Shown: positions 26,929-33,889, counted from the stretch's first letter. The stretch is DNA of 33,889 nucleotides from Candidatus Poribacteria bacterium (GCA_012270795.1 JAAXHO010000133.1:1-33889); one strand, 5' to 3'. Made by a program: numbers and translations. Notes: generated from the sequence alone by a model not told the origin.

Positions 26929-26958
26929 TTGGAATTATATGAGTAAATATGATATAAT
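26929..26958 (+). promoter_or_regulatory. Probable promoter of the mqnE operon
   Basis: TTGGAA (26929-26934) and TATAAT (26953-26958) with an 18-nt spacer. The leader downstream can form a small hairpin AGTTTAT/ATAAACT near 26986-27009 just before the start codon. Confidence 0.45.
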
Positions 26959-27020
26959 ACATTTATAAAGGAGAAGAGTCAAGCAGTTTATATTTATTGA
27001 ATAAACTTTAGGGAAAAAAA

Positions 27021-28157
27021 ATGGAAAAACACAAACCTCTTACTGATCCGAAATTACATGCAATATATGAAAAAGTGAAAGCAAAAGAACGTTTATCGTT
27101 TGAGGAGGGGATAACACTTTACGAGAGTTCTGATATAAACGGTATCGGTATTATAGCGAACCATGTCCGAGAACGATTAAACGGAAATGTTGCATATTAC
27201 AACATCAATCAACATATAGATTATTCCAATGTGTGTATCCTTCATGCGCGATGTCATTTTTGTGCGTTTGCACGAAAGAATATGCAGACAGAAGGTGCGT
27301 GGGAGATGAGCGTAGATGAGTTTTTGGATAAAGCCATGTATTCTATAGAAAATGGTTGTACCGAAATTCATAGCGTTGGGGGGTTACATCCGAAATTACC
27401 TTTTGACTACTATCTGCAGATAATTCGTGGCCTCAAAGAACGTATGCCTGATGTGCATCTGAAGTTCTTTACTGCGGTTGAAATTCATCACTTTTCTCGT
27501 ATCTTTAAGATGTCAATAGAGGAAGTTTTAAAACAACTTCGTGAAGCAGGTTTGGATTCATTGCCTGGTGGTGGGGCAGAGATTTTTGCTGAAGAAACAC
27601 GAGAAAAAATATGCCCAGGAAAACTCAGTGCAGAAGGATGGTTGGAGATTCACGATATTGCACATAGGCTTGGTATTCCAACAAACGCAACCATGCTTTA
27701 CGGACACCTTGAAACAAATGCGGATCGTGTTGACCACCTCATCAGATTGCGGGAGCAACAGGATAAATCTGGTGGATTTGTTACATTTATTCCGCTTGCA
27801 TTTCATCCAGCAAACACGCGTATGGCTTATTTACTATCAACCACAGGCTTAACGGATTTACGAAACATTGCTGTTTCTCGTTTGATGCTGGACAACATAC
27901 CACACATTAAAGTATATTGGATCATGACAGGATTGAAGACCGCACAGATTGCACTCTGTTTTGGTTCGGATGACATTGACGGTACGGTGACTGAAGAGAA
28001 GATTACTCACATGGCAGGAGCAGATACACCTGAAGCCGTTTCAGTTGATGCACTCACTCGCCTGATTGCAGAAGCAGGATATGTTCCCGTTGAACGCGAC
28101 ACGCTTTACAATGAAATCATTCGAGAGGGGAATCAGTGGCACAGAAAAGCCGCATAA
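27021..28157 (+). CDS. mqnE: Aminofutalosine synthase
   Basis: 378 residues. Radical SAM enzyme of the futalosine route to menaquinone: it joins the MqnA product to SAM to give 6-amino-6-deoxyfutalosine. Strong family signature: EIHSVGGLHPKLPFDYYLQI, LKFFTAVEIHHFSRI, EAGLDSLPGGGAEIFAEETR, NATMLYGHLETNADRVDHL, GGFVTFIPLAFHPANT, VSRLMLDNIPHIKVYWIMTG and DDIDGTVTEEKITHMAGA. The cluster-binding cysteines read C-ILHAR-C-HF-C (CX5CX2C); the usual spacing is CX3CX2C, so two residues appear inserted. Overlaps mqnA by 22 bp. Confidence 0.92.
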   Translation: MEKHKPLTDPKLHAIYEKVKAKERLSFEEGITLYESSDINGIGIIANHVRERLNGNVAYYNINQHIDYSNVCILHARCHFCAFARKNMQTEGAWEMSVDEFLDKAMYSIENGCTEIHSVGGLHPKLPFDYYLQIIRGLKERMPDVHLKFFTAVEIHHFSRIFKMSIEEVLKQLREAGLDSLPGGGAEIFAEETREKICPGKLSAEGWLEIHDIAHRLGIPTNATMLYGHLETNADRVDHLIRLREQQDKSGGFVTFIPLAFHPANTRMAYLLSTTGLTDLRNIAVSRLMLDNIPHIKVYWIMTGLKTAQIALCFGSDDIDGTVTEEKITHMAGADTPEAVSVDALTRLIAEAGYVPVERDTLYNEIIREGNQWHRKAA

Positions 28158-28951
28158 GCGTTGGGGCAGTATCATTTCTAAATACGAAACCATTGATTTA
28201 TCCTATCTTGAATTGTGAACTTCCATCAAAAGAAATTTCACTTAGTTTGCATGTGCCGAGTCGGCTTGCCACCTTGTTAAGTCAAAATGAAATAGATGTC
28301 GGTTTGATCCCTATAGTCGAATACTTTCGTGCAAATGAACGTGAAGATTCTTATCGTATTTTACCTGACATTTCAATTTCATCACGCGGTAGTGTTCTTA
28401 GCATTCAATTATTTAGTCGTGTTCCAATTCATGACATTAAGAAGATAGCCTTGGATTCAAGTTCGCGTTCATCAATTACACTGTTGAAAATCTTGCTTGC
28501 AGAAAAATATCAATTGTCTCCGACTTTTATATCTTGTGAACCATCAGTTAATCCTAACTCTATTGAAACTGATGCGGTTTTACTCATAGGTGATGCAGCA
28601 CTGAAGAATCTTGGTGCAACAGAATATAGTTATGACCTCGGAAAAGAATGGCATGATCTTACAGAATTACCTTTTGTCTACGCCTGTTGGGTAGCGAGAG
28701 GAGATGTAAACCTTGGAAACGCACCCAAGTTGCTGACAGACTCAAGGTATCTTGGCATTAAGCAGATACCTGAAATAGCAAAAATTGAATCAGTAAAACT
28801 GGGGTTACCAGAACAGTTATGTAAAAGATATTTGCAGGAGCATATACACTTTGACTTGGATGAATCAGCAATAGCAGGTCTTGAAAGTTTTTACGAGCTT
28901 GCTGTGAAAAACAAACTTGTCAAACCGTCTGGGAACTTGCATTTTGTATAG
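28136..28951 (+). CDS. mqnA: Chorismate dehydratase
   Basis: 271 residues. Periplasmic-binding-protein-like fold enzyme that removes water from chorismate to give 3-[(1-carboxyvinyl)oxy]benzoate, the first committed step of futalosine-type menaquinone synthesis. Marks: ISVGAVSFLNTKPLIYPI, HVPSRLATLLSQNEIDVGLI, PIVEYFR, ISSRGSVLSIQLFSRVPI, IALDSSSRSSITLLKILLAE, AVLLIGDAAL and DLTELPFVYACWVARGD. The first bases lie inside the mqnE 3' end, in another frame, so translation is coupled. The later pathway genes (mqnB, mqnC, mqnD) are not in the window. Confidence 0.92.
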   Translation: MAQKSRISVGAVSFLNTKPLIYPILNCELPSKEISLSLHVPSRLATLLSQNEIDVGLIPIVEYFRANEREDSYRILPDISISSRGSVLSIQLFSRVPIHDIKKIALDSSSRSSITLLKILLAEKYQLSPTFISCEPSVNPNSIETDAVLLIGDAALKNLGATEYSYDLGKEWHDLTELPFVYACWVARGDVNLGNAPKLLTDSRYLGIKQIPEIAKIESVKLGLPEQLCKRYLQEHIHFDLDESAIAGLESFYELAVKNKLVKPSGNLHFV

Positions 28952-28987
28952 TTTGAATTGTTCCCATGAAATTACAAAAATTCAATA

Positions 28988-29485
28988 ATGGACAAAACAA
29001 TGAATTCTGTTGAAGAAACTAACAGTGCAGACGACTTTACTCAAAAGTTTTTGGATTTTTTAAAAGATTCAGGACTCCGTTTAACACAAAAGCGTATGGA
29101 TGTGGTGAATCAAGTTTTTGCGTTTCCTGGGCATTTCCAAACCGAAGACCTTTTGGTGCAGATGCGTCAAAATGGTTATAATGTTTCGCGCCCGACTATC
29201 TACCGCACCTTGCCATTGCTTGTTGAAAGTGGTTTACTTACTGAGTTCATTGATGCCCATAAGAATACACGGTATGAGACTATCCATTTTCTGCAAGAAC
29301 ACGCTCATCTTATCTGTTTACGGTGTGGACAGATAGCAGAATTCAAAGAACCACAAATAGACGCACTACAAAAAGCAGTATGTGAAGCACATCAATTCAG
29401 AGCCGTTCGCTTCAGAAACGAGATCATTGGTTATTGTGCTGAATGTCAAGAAGAAATAGATAAGCAAGATTCTGCTGAAACTTGA
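28988..29485 (+). CDS. Fur-family metal-dependent repressor
   Basis: 165 residues. N-terminal winged helix: GLRLTQKRMDVVNQVFAFPG, HFQTEDLLVQMRQ and recognition helix NVSRPTIYRTLPLLVESGLL. C-terminal dimer/metal domain: TRYETIHFLQEHAHLICLRC with CLRC and CAEC zinc pairs. The usual HHDH stretch is replaced by HFLQEHAH, so metal preference (Fe, Zn or peroxide sensing) cannot be assigned. It lies 36 nt after mqnA and 15 nt before the next isomerase gene, probably in the same operon. Confidence 0.88.
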   Translation: MDKTMNSVEETNSADDFTQKFLDFLKDSGLRLTQKRMDVVNQVFAFPGHFQTEDLLVQMRQNGYNVSRPTIYRTLPLLVESGLLTEFIDAHKNTRYETIHFLQEHAHLICLRCGQIAEFKEPQIDALQKAVCEAHQFRAVRFRNEIIGYCAECQEEIDKQDSAET

Positions 29486-29500
29486 TACTACTCCCTCCAA

Positions 29501-30331
29501 ATGAACTTAAGTTGCCTACCTGTCACACTCTATGACGATATCTTCTCAGGAAAAAGCACGGTTACTGATTGGATCCAATTCGGTGCTGAATTGGGTTTAG
29601 ATGCTGTTGACTTTAGCATTAAGTTTTTCCCACGTCGTGATTCTGAAAAGGTTAAGCAGATACGATCAGCACTTGAAAAGCGCAATATACGTGTTTGTAT
29701 GTTGGCGTGTTATTCCGATTTCACGCATCCAAATAAGACACAACGGGATCAAGAACTATCTCATCTCAAGGCTGACATATCCCTTGCAAAGGCATTGGGA
29801 GCAGAGTTTGTTAGGGTGACTGCTGGGCAAAACCATCCGGGTATTGAACGGAAAAAGGGGGTTCAATGGGTAACCGCCAGATTTAGACATGCCCTTGATG
29901 TTGCCGAAGATTGTGGCATCACGCTTGCTTATGAGAATCATACTAAAGGTGCGCCGTGGCAATATTGGGACTTTTCACAGCAGTCTGAGGTATTTTTGGA
30001 AATCCTTGACGGTCTATCCGATACGCCGTTGGGTGTCTGTTTTGACACTGCAAACCCACTTGTCCTGAAGGAGAATGTGCTTGAACTTTTGGACAAAGTG
30101 ATTGATCGTGTTGTTGTGTTACATGTTTTTGACCTACGCGAGATAGGATCTTTTGAACCTGTTTGTGTTGGGACTGGAGCAGCTCCTATACCGGAAGTTT
30201 TTAGCCGAATGCGTGAAACCAATTTTGACGGTTGGGTGAGTATTGAAGAAGCAAGTCGTCAAGGTCGGCAAGGTTTTGAGCAAGCAATTAGGTTTGTTAG
30301 ACAAGCATGGAAAGGTGCTGCAACTACCTGA
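29501..30331 (+). CDS. Sugar phosphate isomerase/epimerase (TIM barrel)
   Basis: 276 residues. AP-endonuclease-2/xylose-isomerase-like barrel: LGLDAVDFSIKFFPRRD, VCMLACYSDFTHPN, ALGAEFVRVTAGQNHPGIER, GITLAYENHTKGAPWQYWDF, LGVCFDTANPLVLKEN, RVVVLHVFDLREIG, CVGTGAAPIPEVF and GWVSIEEAS. The Glu, Asp, His and Glu expected at the metal site are present. It appears to be the last gene of the mqnE-mqnA-fur operon; its link to menaquinone, if any, is unknown. Only distantly like the barrel encoded at 26099. Confidence 0.82.
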   Translation: MNLSCLPVTLYDDIFSGKSTVTDWIQFGAELGLDAVDFSIKFFPRRDSEKVKQIRSALEKRNIRVCMLACYSDFTHPNKTQRDQELSHLKADISLAKALGAEFVRVTAGQNHPGIERKKGVQWVTARFRHALDVAEDCGITLAYENHTKGAPWQYWDFSQQSEVFLEILDGLSDTPLGVCFDTANPLVLKENVLELLDKVIDRVVVLHVFDLREIGSFEPVCVGTGAAPIPEVFSRMRETNFDGWVSIEEASRQGRQGFEQAIRFVRQAWKGAATT

Positions 30332-30359
30332 ATCAGTACTTTGATCAACAATTGAACTG

Positions 30360-32003
30360 TTATTGTTCTTCAGAGATTTCAGCATCTTTTGCGAAGTCAC
30401 TGAGGACAGTAGGAGTAGCAGTATCAAATCCGATAAAGTCTATCATGCCAGCATCGTTTGGGTCTGCGATAGAAAAGTTATTTGCCACCATCCCTACCAC
30501 TGCACACTTTGCGGGTCTTCCCATTTCATCCCGATACATATCTAATGCAGTTTTAGGGTGAATTTCACCGTGCCACGTTTCGTTGTCGGTGTAAATCACG
30601 AACACATCTACTTCAAGTTCGTTTTTCATTGCATACTGCATTGGTAACGAGCAATCAGTTTTACCTTGCGGAAGTCCAGATACAGCTTCAACCGCACTTG
30701 CTAACCTGTCAGTAGCAGTAATGGGTACACGCACAAAATTTTCCGAAAAGCCGTAGACGTGATAATGTGGTTCGGTGCGTGCAGTAACCATAGCCATTGC
30801 TGCGGAGGCATTTCGTGGCGTAAGACCTTGGCAACCAGCGACCATTCCAGATGCCATAGAACTGGAAACATCAAGTGCCAAGAAAGTGTTCTTATGGCTC
30901 GGTTCAATGTTATCAAATGCCATATAAAAGGCAGAGTCCAACGCGTCAATAATCTGTGGTACTGGTTCCCATGATAAACTTCCTCTCATACCACTACCAG
31001 AACGATATGTAGTCAACGCCATAAGAATCTGGATGGGGTGAATGAGCGATTTTTTAATTGCATCTGCGTTGAGTCTGTTAAGAACCGTCTGAATTTCAGG
31101 AGCGAAAGGTTTTAACAAACCAACCTGGGTCATTTTTCCAAGATTACGTACTGTTGCCATGACAGGCATGTTTTGTAACAACGCAGCCCAGACCTCAACA
31201 TCGTCTTTCCATTGATTCGGCACCATTTCATGAGTGAATTGATGGGTTTCAATGATTTCAATTACATCCGGACTTTTTTTAGCAAGTTTTAGTTCTTCAT
31301 AAGCAGCAAGCAATTCAGGAAAATCATCTGTCGCGTCGTAAACAGTTGCTATCTTTTCACCTTCCTCTACGCCGCGATGCACAATGCGTTTCCCTGTATC
31401 AAGACCTTTGATCCAGCGATATACACCTTTGTTCTCACCGTAGTGGCACTTTGCAAGGACATCAGCATGACTCCACTTGTTGCGTGTCTGGTATTTCAGC
31501 ACTTGAAACGCTAATGAGTCAGTGCCTTTTGAACGGTACCATTCTCCGATTAATCTTCGGACAGAACGTCCCCATCCGCGCATTCCATCAAGAAACGAAA
31601 CAAATGTGAAAAGGTGTGTTCCAATACGTGCCACGTCACAGAAAACTTCTTGAACCTTCTGTTTAGTGGCTTTATTTCCATGAGTGAATGCAAGAGTCAA
31701 TGCATATAATGCGGGATCGTTCTTAGGGGCGCGACCGGAGACTGATATCTCACGTATTTTTTCAACAACTTGTACCCCATCCTCTGCGATGCATTTTAGT
31801 ACAGAATCTACATTAACCTTTGTCAGATCCTGTTCTGCGGCATAATAGGAACCCCCTTCGGTACCCAGAAGAAGGAACCTATCTAAGTTTGTCCAGATAG
31901 AGACGGGATAGACATAACCACCAGCAGTATTTTCTACCTGCTTTTCGTCTAAAGGTTGTCGTTGGTGTGGATGCAAAGGGGCATATTTTCGCAAATAACT
32001 CAT
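30360..32003 (-). CDS. rsr: Ro60 orthologue (TROVE and von Willebrand A domains)
   Basis: 547 residues from the ATG at 32003, which has GGGTGA at 32013-32008 with a 4-nt spacer; a TTG at 32015 is the alternative. The N-terminal TROVE HEAT-like ring begins TAGGYVYPVSIWTNLDRFLL and LGTEGGSYYAAEQDLTKVNV, as in bacterial Ro60 (Rsr); it would bind Y RNA and the ends of misfolded RNA. The C-terminal vWA domain keeps a full MIDAS: FLALDVSSSMASGM (DxSxS), GKTDCSLP (Thr) and VIYTDNETW (Asp). In Deinococcus, Rsr works with Y RNA and PNPase in RNA decay. Immediately upstream lie two Y-RNA-like structures (32025-32217), so the expected partners are adjacent. It ends convergently with the 29501-30331 gene. 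Confidence 0.95.
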   Translation of the reverse strand: MSYLRKYAPLHPHQRQPLDEKQVENTAGGYVYPVSIWTNLDRFLLLGTEGGSYYAAEQDLTKVNVDSVLKCIAEDGVQVVEKIREISVSGRAPKNDPALYALTLAFTHGNKATKQKVQEVFCDVARIGTHLFTFVSFLDGMRGWGRSVRRLIGEWYRSKGTDSLAFQVLKYQTRNKWSHADVLAKCHYGENKGVYRWIKGLDTGKRIVHRGVEEGEKIATVYDATDDFPELLAAYEELKLAKKSPDVIEIIETHQFTHEMVPNQWKDDVEVWAALLQNMPVMATVRNLGKMTQVGLLKPFAPEIQTVLNRLNADAIKKSLIHPIQILMALTTYRSGSGMRGSLSWEPVPQIIDALDSAFYMAFDNIEPSHKNTFLALDVSSSMASGMVAGCQGLTPRNASAAMAMVTARTEPHYHVYGFSENFVRVPITATDRLASAVEAVSGLPQGKTDCSLPMQYAMKNELEVDVFVIYTDNETWHGEIHPKTALDMYRDEMGRPAKCAVVGMVANNFSIADPNDAGMIDFIGFDTATPTVLSDFAKDAEISEEQ

Positions 32004-32010
32004 GGAATCA

Positions 32011-32025
32011 CCCAATTAATATGGG
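32011..32025 (-). promoter_or_regulatory. Small hairpin over the rsr ribosome binding site
   Basis: CCCA (32025-32022) can pair with TGGG (32014-32011) around TATTAAT, covering part of the GGGTGA Shine-Dalgarno of rsr. It shares one base with the closing stem of the Y RNA just upstream, so the two cannot both form fully. Confidence 0.3.
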
Positions 32026-32086
32026 GCGGGCAAGGTGTGTATTACACAAGAATCATTGTTAAGATAACGCAATACTTCGGCCCGCC
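32025..32086 (-). ncRNA. Y RNA (short-loop type) upstream of rsr
   Basis: Minus-strand stem with the layout of animal and bacterial Y RNAs. Outer stem GGCGGGC (32086-32080) pairs with GCCCGCC (32031-32025), 7 bp perfect. Then a 2-nt 5' bulge CG; AAG (32077-32075) pairs with CTT (32034-32032); a 3' bulge CACAC; TATTGC (32074-32069) pairs with GTAATA (32045-32040); then GTTATC, as in the conserved GGUCCGAAG...GUUAUC strand of Y RNAs. The loop holds a small ACAA/TTGT hairpin. It may be a separate RNA processed from the leader or part of the rsr 5' untranslated region, since no terminator separates it from the start codon 22 nt on. Confidence 0.8.
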
Positions 32087-32092
32087 AAAGAA

Positions 32093-32217
32093 GACTCTGG
32101 ATAAAAATCAGAATACATCTACTCTACCGCTGAGTTACCGTGGGTTTTACATTACATTCCGCCCTCAGGCAGGAGTCGAACCTGCGACCTGATAACGCAT
32201 TCACACGACCCAGAGTC
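32093..32217 (-). ncRNA. yrlA: YrlA-type Y RNA with a circularly permuted tRNA-like domain
   Basis: Minus strand. Outer stem GACTCTGG (32217-32210) / CCAGAGTC (32100-32093); inner stem GAATGC (32202-32197) / GTATTC (32116-32111); bulge GTT; ATC (32193-32191) / GAT (32119-32117). Then tRNA parts in permuted order: 5-nt variable loop AGGTC (32190-32186); T arm GCAGG-TTCGACT-CCTGC (32185-32169); acceptor 3' strand CTGAGGG (32168-32162); 17-nt cap; acceptor 5' strand CCCACGG (32144-32138; pairs with one A-A mismatch and one G-U); U8-A9 as TA (32137-32136); D arm ACTC-AGCGGTA-GAGT (32135-32121); position 26 A. The Ro60 stem replaces the anticodon loop. This matches the known bacterial YrlA family, RNAs encoded near Ro60 with a tRNA-like domain. 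Confidence 0.9.
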
Positions 32218-32227
32218 GATAAATAAA

Positions 32228-32290
32228 GACTGTGGTATACCTTGCTGAATGTAGAAATGATGCGTTCATGCAAGATTTCTCTTAGCAGAG
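32228..32290 (-). ncRNA. Structured 5' leader of the Y RNA/rsr transcript
   Basis: From the predicted start near 32290 the RNA can form a hairpin CTTGC(A)TGAA (32274-32265) / TTCAGCAAG (32249-32241). Its 3' part CCACAGTC (32235-32228) can pair, with one mismatch, with GACTCTGG, the 5' strand of the YrlA outer stem; AACGCAT (32266-32260) is complementary to ATGCGTT (32200-32194) inside YrlA. Alternative folding or processing is possible. Confidence 0.4.
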
Positions 32291-32295
32291 TAATT

Positions 32296-32325
32296 ATTAT
32301 ACAACAGTTTTCTATACTTTGTCAA
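32296..32325 (-). promoter_or_regulatory. Consensus sigma70 promoter for the Y RNA/rsr transcript
   Basis: TTGACA (32325-32320) and TATAAT (32301-32296), both perfect consensus hexamers, with an 18-nt spacer. Transcription should begin near 32290. No other promoter is evident before rsr. Confidence 0.8.
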
Positions 32326-32343
32326 ATAAAATTTTCATAAAGA

Positions 32344-32560
32344 CAGAGGCATTTAATTGTTGATTAAGCGCAAATTCTAACATAAGTTTCTTAAAGGTAG
32401 GAGCGACCTCCCGATAAGTTTCTTAAGGTAGGAGCGACCTCCTGGTCGCGACCAAAGGTCGCTCCTACAGAAGATAGGGGAATCGGGGTTTCTAACCCCG
32501 CTTTGAGATACACAGCAACAGAAATCGGGGTTAGAAATCCCGCCTACTATTTATGAGATA
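32344..32560. repeat. Intergenic repeat cluster
   Basis: Starts with CAGAGGCATTTAATTGTTG (32344-32362) and continues with sequence homologous to the reverse complement of about 23100-23180, then GTAGGAGCGACC...GGTCGCTCCTAC units (about 32397-32468) and an AATCGGGGTTTCTAACCCCG / CGGGGTTAGAAATCCCG pair (about 32481-32545). No gene is present. Confidence 0.6.
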
Positions 32561-32586
32561 GGTTGTATCTGGAAGAAAAAGAAATA

Positions 32587-32618
32587 TCTGCGGACAGATG
32601 CTAAGATCTGTCCGCAGA
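32587..32618 (-). terminator. Intrinsic terminator of the S55-like gene
   Basis: A perfect 13-bp inverted repeat, TCTGCGGACAGAT / ATCTGTCCGCAGA with a 6-nt loop. Read on the minus strand it is followed by a T-rich run (ATATTTCTTTTTCTTC). It lies 24 nt after the stop codon at 32642. Confidence 0.75.
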
Positions 32619-32641
32619 CATGTGAATATGAATTGGAATTT

Positions 32642-33771
32642 CTATTCAGTTGCTTCAGTATCAACTTCAACATCAGCAGGCAGAACTTCTAATTCAATTT
32701 CTGTTTCACCTGTCACGATAAAGCGGTTGATGATCAACGCTGTTCCTGTAATAGGTATTGGTTGTGGTGTTGGAGTTAATTCTTCCATCATTTCTTCTTC
32801 ATCAACGATGTCAATTACTTCTCCATCTTCAGGTGGCGTTTCACCATCACCTGGTGGTGTTTCATCATCACCTGGAGGTGTTTCACCATCTTCAGGTGGT
32901 ATAAATCCATCAGCAATACTCTCAAATATTGCTTCAAAGAATTTTGCGAAGAACTCTTCAAATAATCCTTCTATAGAAGGGTCTGCATCTTCAGTTTCTT
33001 CTTCTAAAGTGGCAAGCGTTGCGAGAACTAACCCTCTATCAAACTGCAGATCTTTTAGTTGTCCGATGAGTTGATCCAAATTCTCTGGAGATGGAGCAAA
33101 AGGATTACCGAAAGGATTGAATCCGTATTCGGTTGCAGCAGCCATTGATAGACTTGCTGGTCCAATTACAAAATTCTCCGGAATATGAAGTTTCACTTCC
33201 CTGTACATTTTTCGGTTTTGTCCCGCAGCACTCCAGTGTGGCAGTGTTTCAAGGACAAACGTTGCAGTTTCACCTTGCTTGACATCGCCGATGACATGGA
33301 TGTCTTTTATCTCCGTATGGAGGATATGATGTCTTTTATCTCCGTATGGAGGATATAAGGTAGGTCTGCAATGTAGATATTTACTTCATCTATAGTCGCC
33401 CTTCCTGCACCATTTGCAAGGATGTTCGTAAATGACTGTACAATTATCCCCATATTAGCCAATACCGTCTCATAGGGGTCTGGCGTAATTGAACGGAAAG
33501 ACTGTGTATAGACTTCATCAGTCTCTTTGAAACTGATTTCCACATGTGCTTCAATTGTTCCGGCACTAACTTCACTGCGTATTGCGTCTAATGTTGCAGC
33601 AGCGACAAGTTGTTGACTGTTTACAGGGTGATAAGCGACTTTTACCGGTATCATTGGTGGTAATTTACCGAGTTCACCCACAATTCCAGCTCTCAGGTCT
33701 TTGGTAATTGTTCCTATTGGATTACCGTAAGCGGTAGTAGATTTGTATGCTACCCTGACGACTTGTGCCAG
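32642..33771 (-). pseudogene. Decayed SpoIVB S55-type peptidase family protein (C-terminal part)
   Basis: Two ORFs (33681-33307 and 33208-32642) become one frame if one copy of a 29-bp tandem duplication (33299-33327 and 33328-33356) is removed. The joined product begins just after a stop at 33774 with STTAYGNPIGTITKDLRAGI and VGELGKLPPMIPVKV, then AGQNRKMYREVKLHIPENFV and a Glu/Pro/Gly-rich tail of PPGDDET-type repeats. This resembles the half of S55-domain proteins that follows the peptidase core, from memory of that family. The catalytic part and signal peptide are missing, and the 110 bp upstream are AT-rich without coding character. So it looks both 5'-truncated and frameshifted. Confidence 0.55.
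33299..33356. repeat. Exact 29-bp tandem duplication
   Basis: The unit beginning GATGTCTTTTATCTCCGT occurs twice in direct succession (33299-33327, 33328-33356). As 29 is not a multiple of three, it shifts the frame of the minus-strand gene and brings in a TAA at 33307-33309. Confidence 0.9.
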
Positions 33772-33889
33772 TTAATTACATTCGTGTAATATTCTATTTT
33801 ACTTAGTTTATTAATTTGCAGATTTCTCTTTACTTTAAACCATCCTTATGCTTTTCTTTATTGTATATTCCATCAAAAAGGAAGCAAAA

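Noticed and set aside
29508-29528. AACTTAAGTTGCCTACCTGTC as a copy of the AAGTTGCTACCTATA repeat end
   Set aside because: It lies in the first codons of the isomerase gene and only partly matches; chance resemblance is likely.
31956-32192. Plus-strand ORF of 78 codons overlapping the rsr upstream region, ending QAGVEPAT
   Set aside because: The QAGVEPAT end is a typical spurious translation of an antisense tRNA-like T arm; the region is explained by the Y RNAs and promoter on the other strand.
32093-32217. A conventional tRNA gene at the T-arm sequence
   Set aside because: The D arm lies downstream of the T arm and there is no anticodon loop, so it is a permuted mimic and not a decoding tRNA.
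32093-32325. tmRNA
   Set aside because: Although permuted tmRNAs exist, there is no tag reading frame or pseudoknot region, and the stem layout plus the adjacent Ro60 gene fit YrlA.

Overview
The window reads as an AT-rich bacterial chromosome segment from an environmental lineage. My best guess, from gene content and not from a marker gene, is a Candidatus Poribacteria-like organism. Reasons: large secreted proteins with metzincin, leucine-rich-repeat, lamin-tail, cohesin, dockerin and FlgD-like C-terminal domains; CRTAC1-type FG-GAP/ASPIC proteins beside TPR proteins; FGE-like lipoproteins; futalosine-pathway menaquinone genes; and many short interspersed palindromic repeats.

Layout. 1-3445: a frameshifted metzincin/LRR/lamin-tail gene between two copies of a direct repeat. 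3446-8860: small secreted repeat protein, lipoprotein, 1065-residue beta-helix protein with cohesin, dockerin and a C-terminal sorting-type domain, then fragments of the small secreted family. 8864-14767 (minus): apparent operon of two paralogous secreted proteins, an FGE-like lipoprotein, a TPR protein and a CRTAC1-like protein. 14768-16163: a small membrane protein gene and nested inverted-repeat elements. 16164-19376 (plus): three-gene operon of a thioredoxin/heme/PDZ protein with two in-frame TGA codons exactly at a CxxC position (probable selenoprotein), a DUF3500 protein and an O-methyltransferase. 19406-22433 (minus): serA and an ATP-grasp-like gene. 22434-23443: dense repeat cluster. 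23444-24961: WD40 lipoprotein. 25207-26899 (minus): SAM hydrolase and a TIM-barrel isomerase. 27021-30331 (plus): mqnE, mqnA, a Fur-family regulator and a second TIM-barrel isomerase. 30360-32325 (minus): Ro60 orthologue (rsr) with two Y-RNA-like structures upstream. 32587-33771 (minus): decayed S55-type peptidase gene.

The most notable locus is 32001-32325. A consensus sigma70 promoter drives a leader, then an RNA whose loop is an almost perfect circularly permuted tRNA (variable loop, T arm, acceptor-like stem, U8-A9, D arm) on a Ro60-type stem, then a second short Y-RNA stem ending 11 nt before the rsr ribosome binding site. This fits the YrlA/Y RNA family that partners bacterial Ro60, and the placement suggests the RNAs may also sit in the rsr mRNA leader. 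The other strong signals are the U-x-x-U selenoprotein candidate and a C-terminal motif (K-[LI]-x-x-x-W-G-x-[LI]-K) shared by three secreted proteins of two unrelated architectures, a possible sorting or processing tag.
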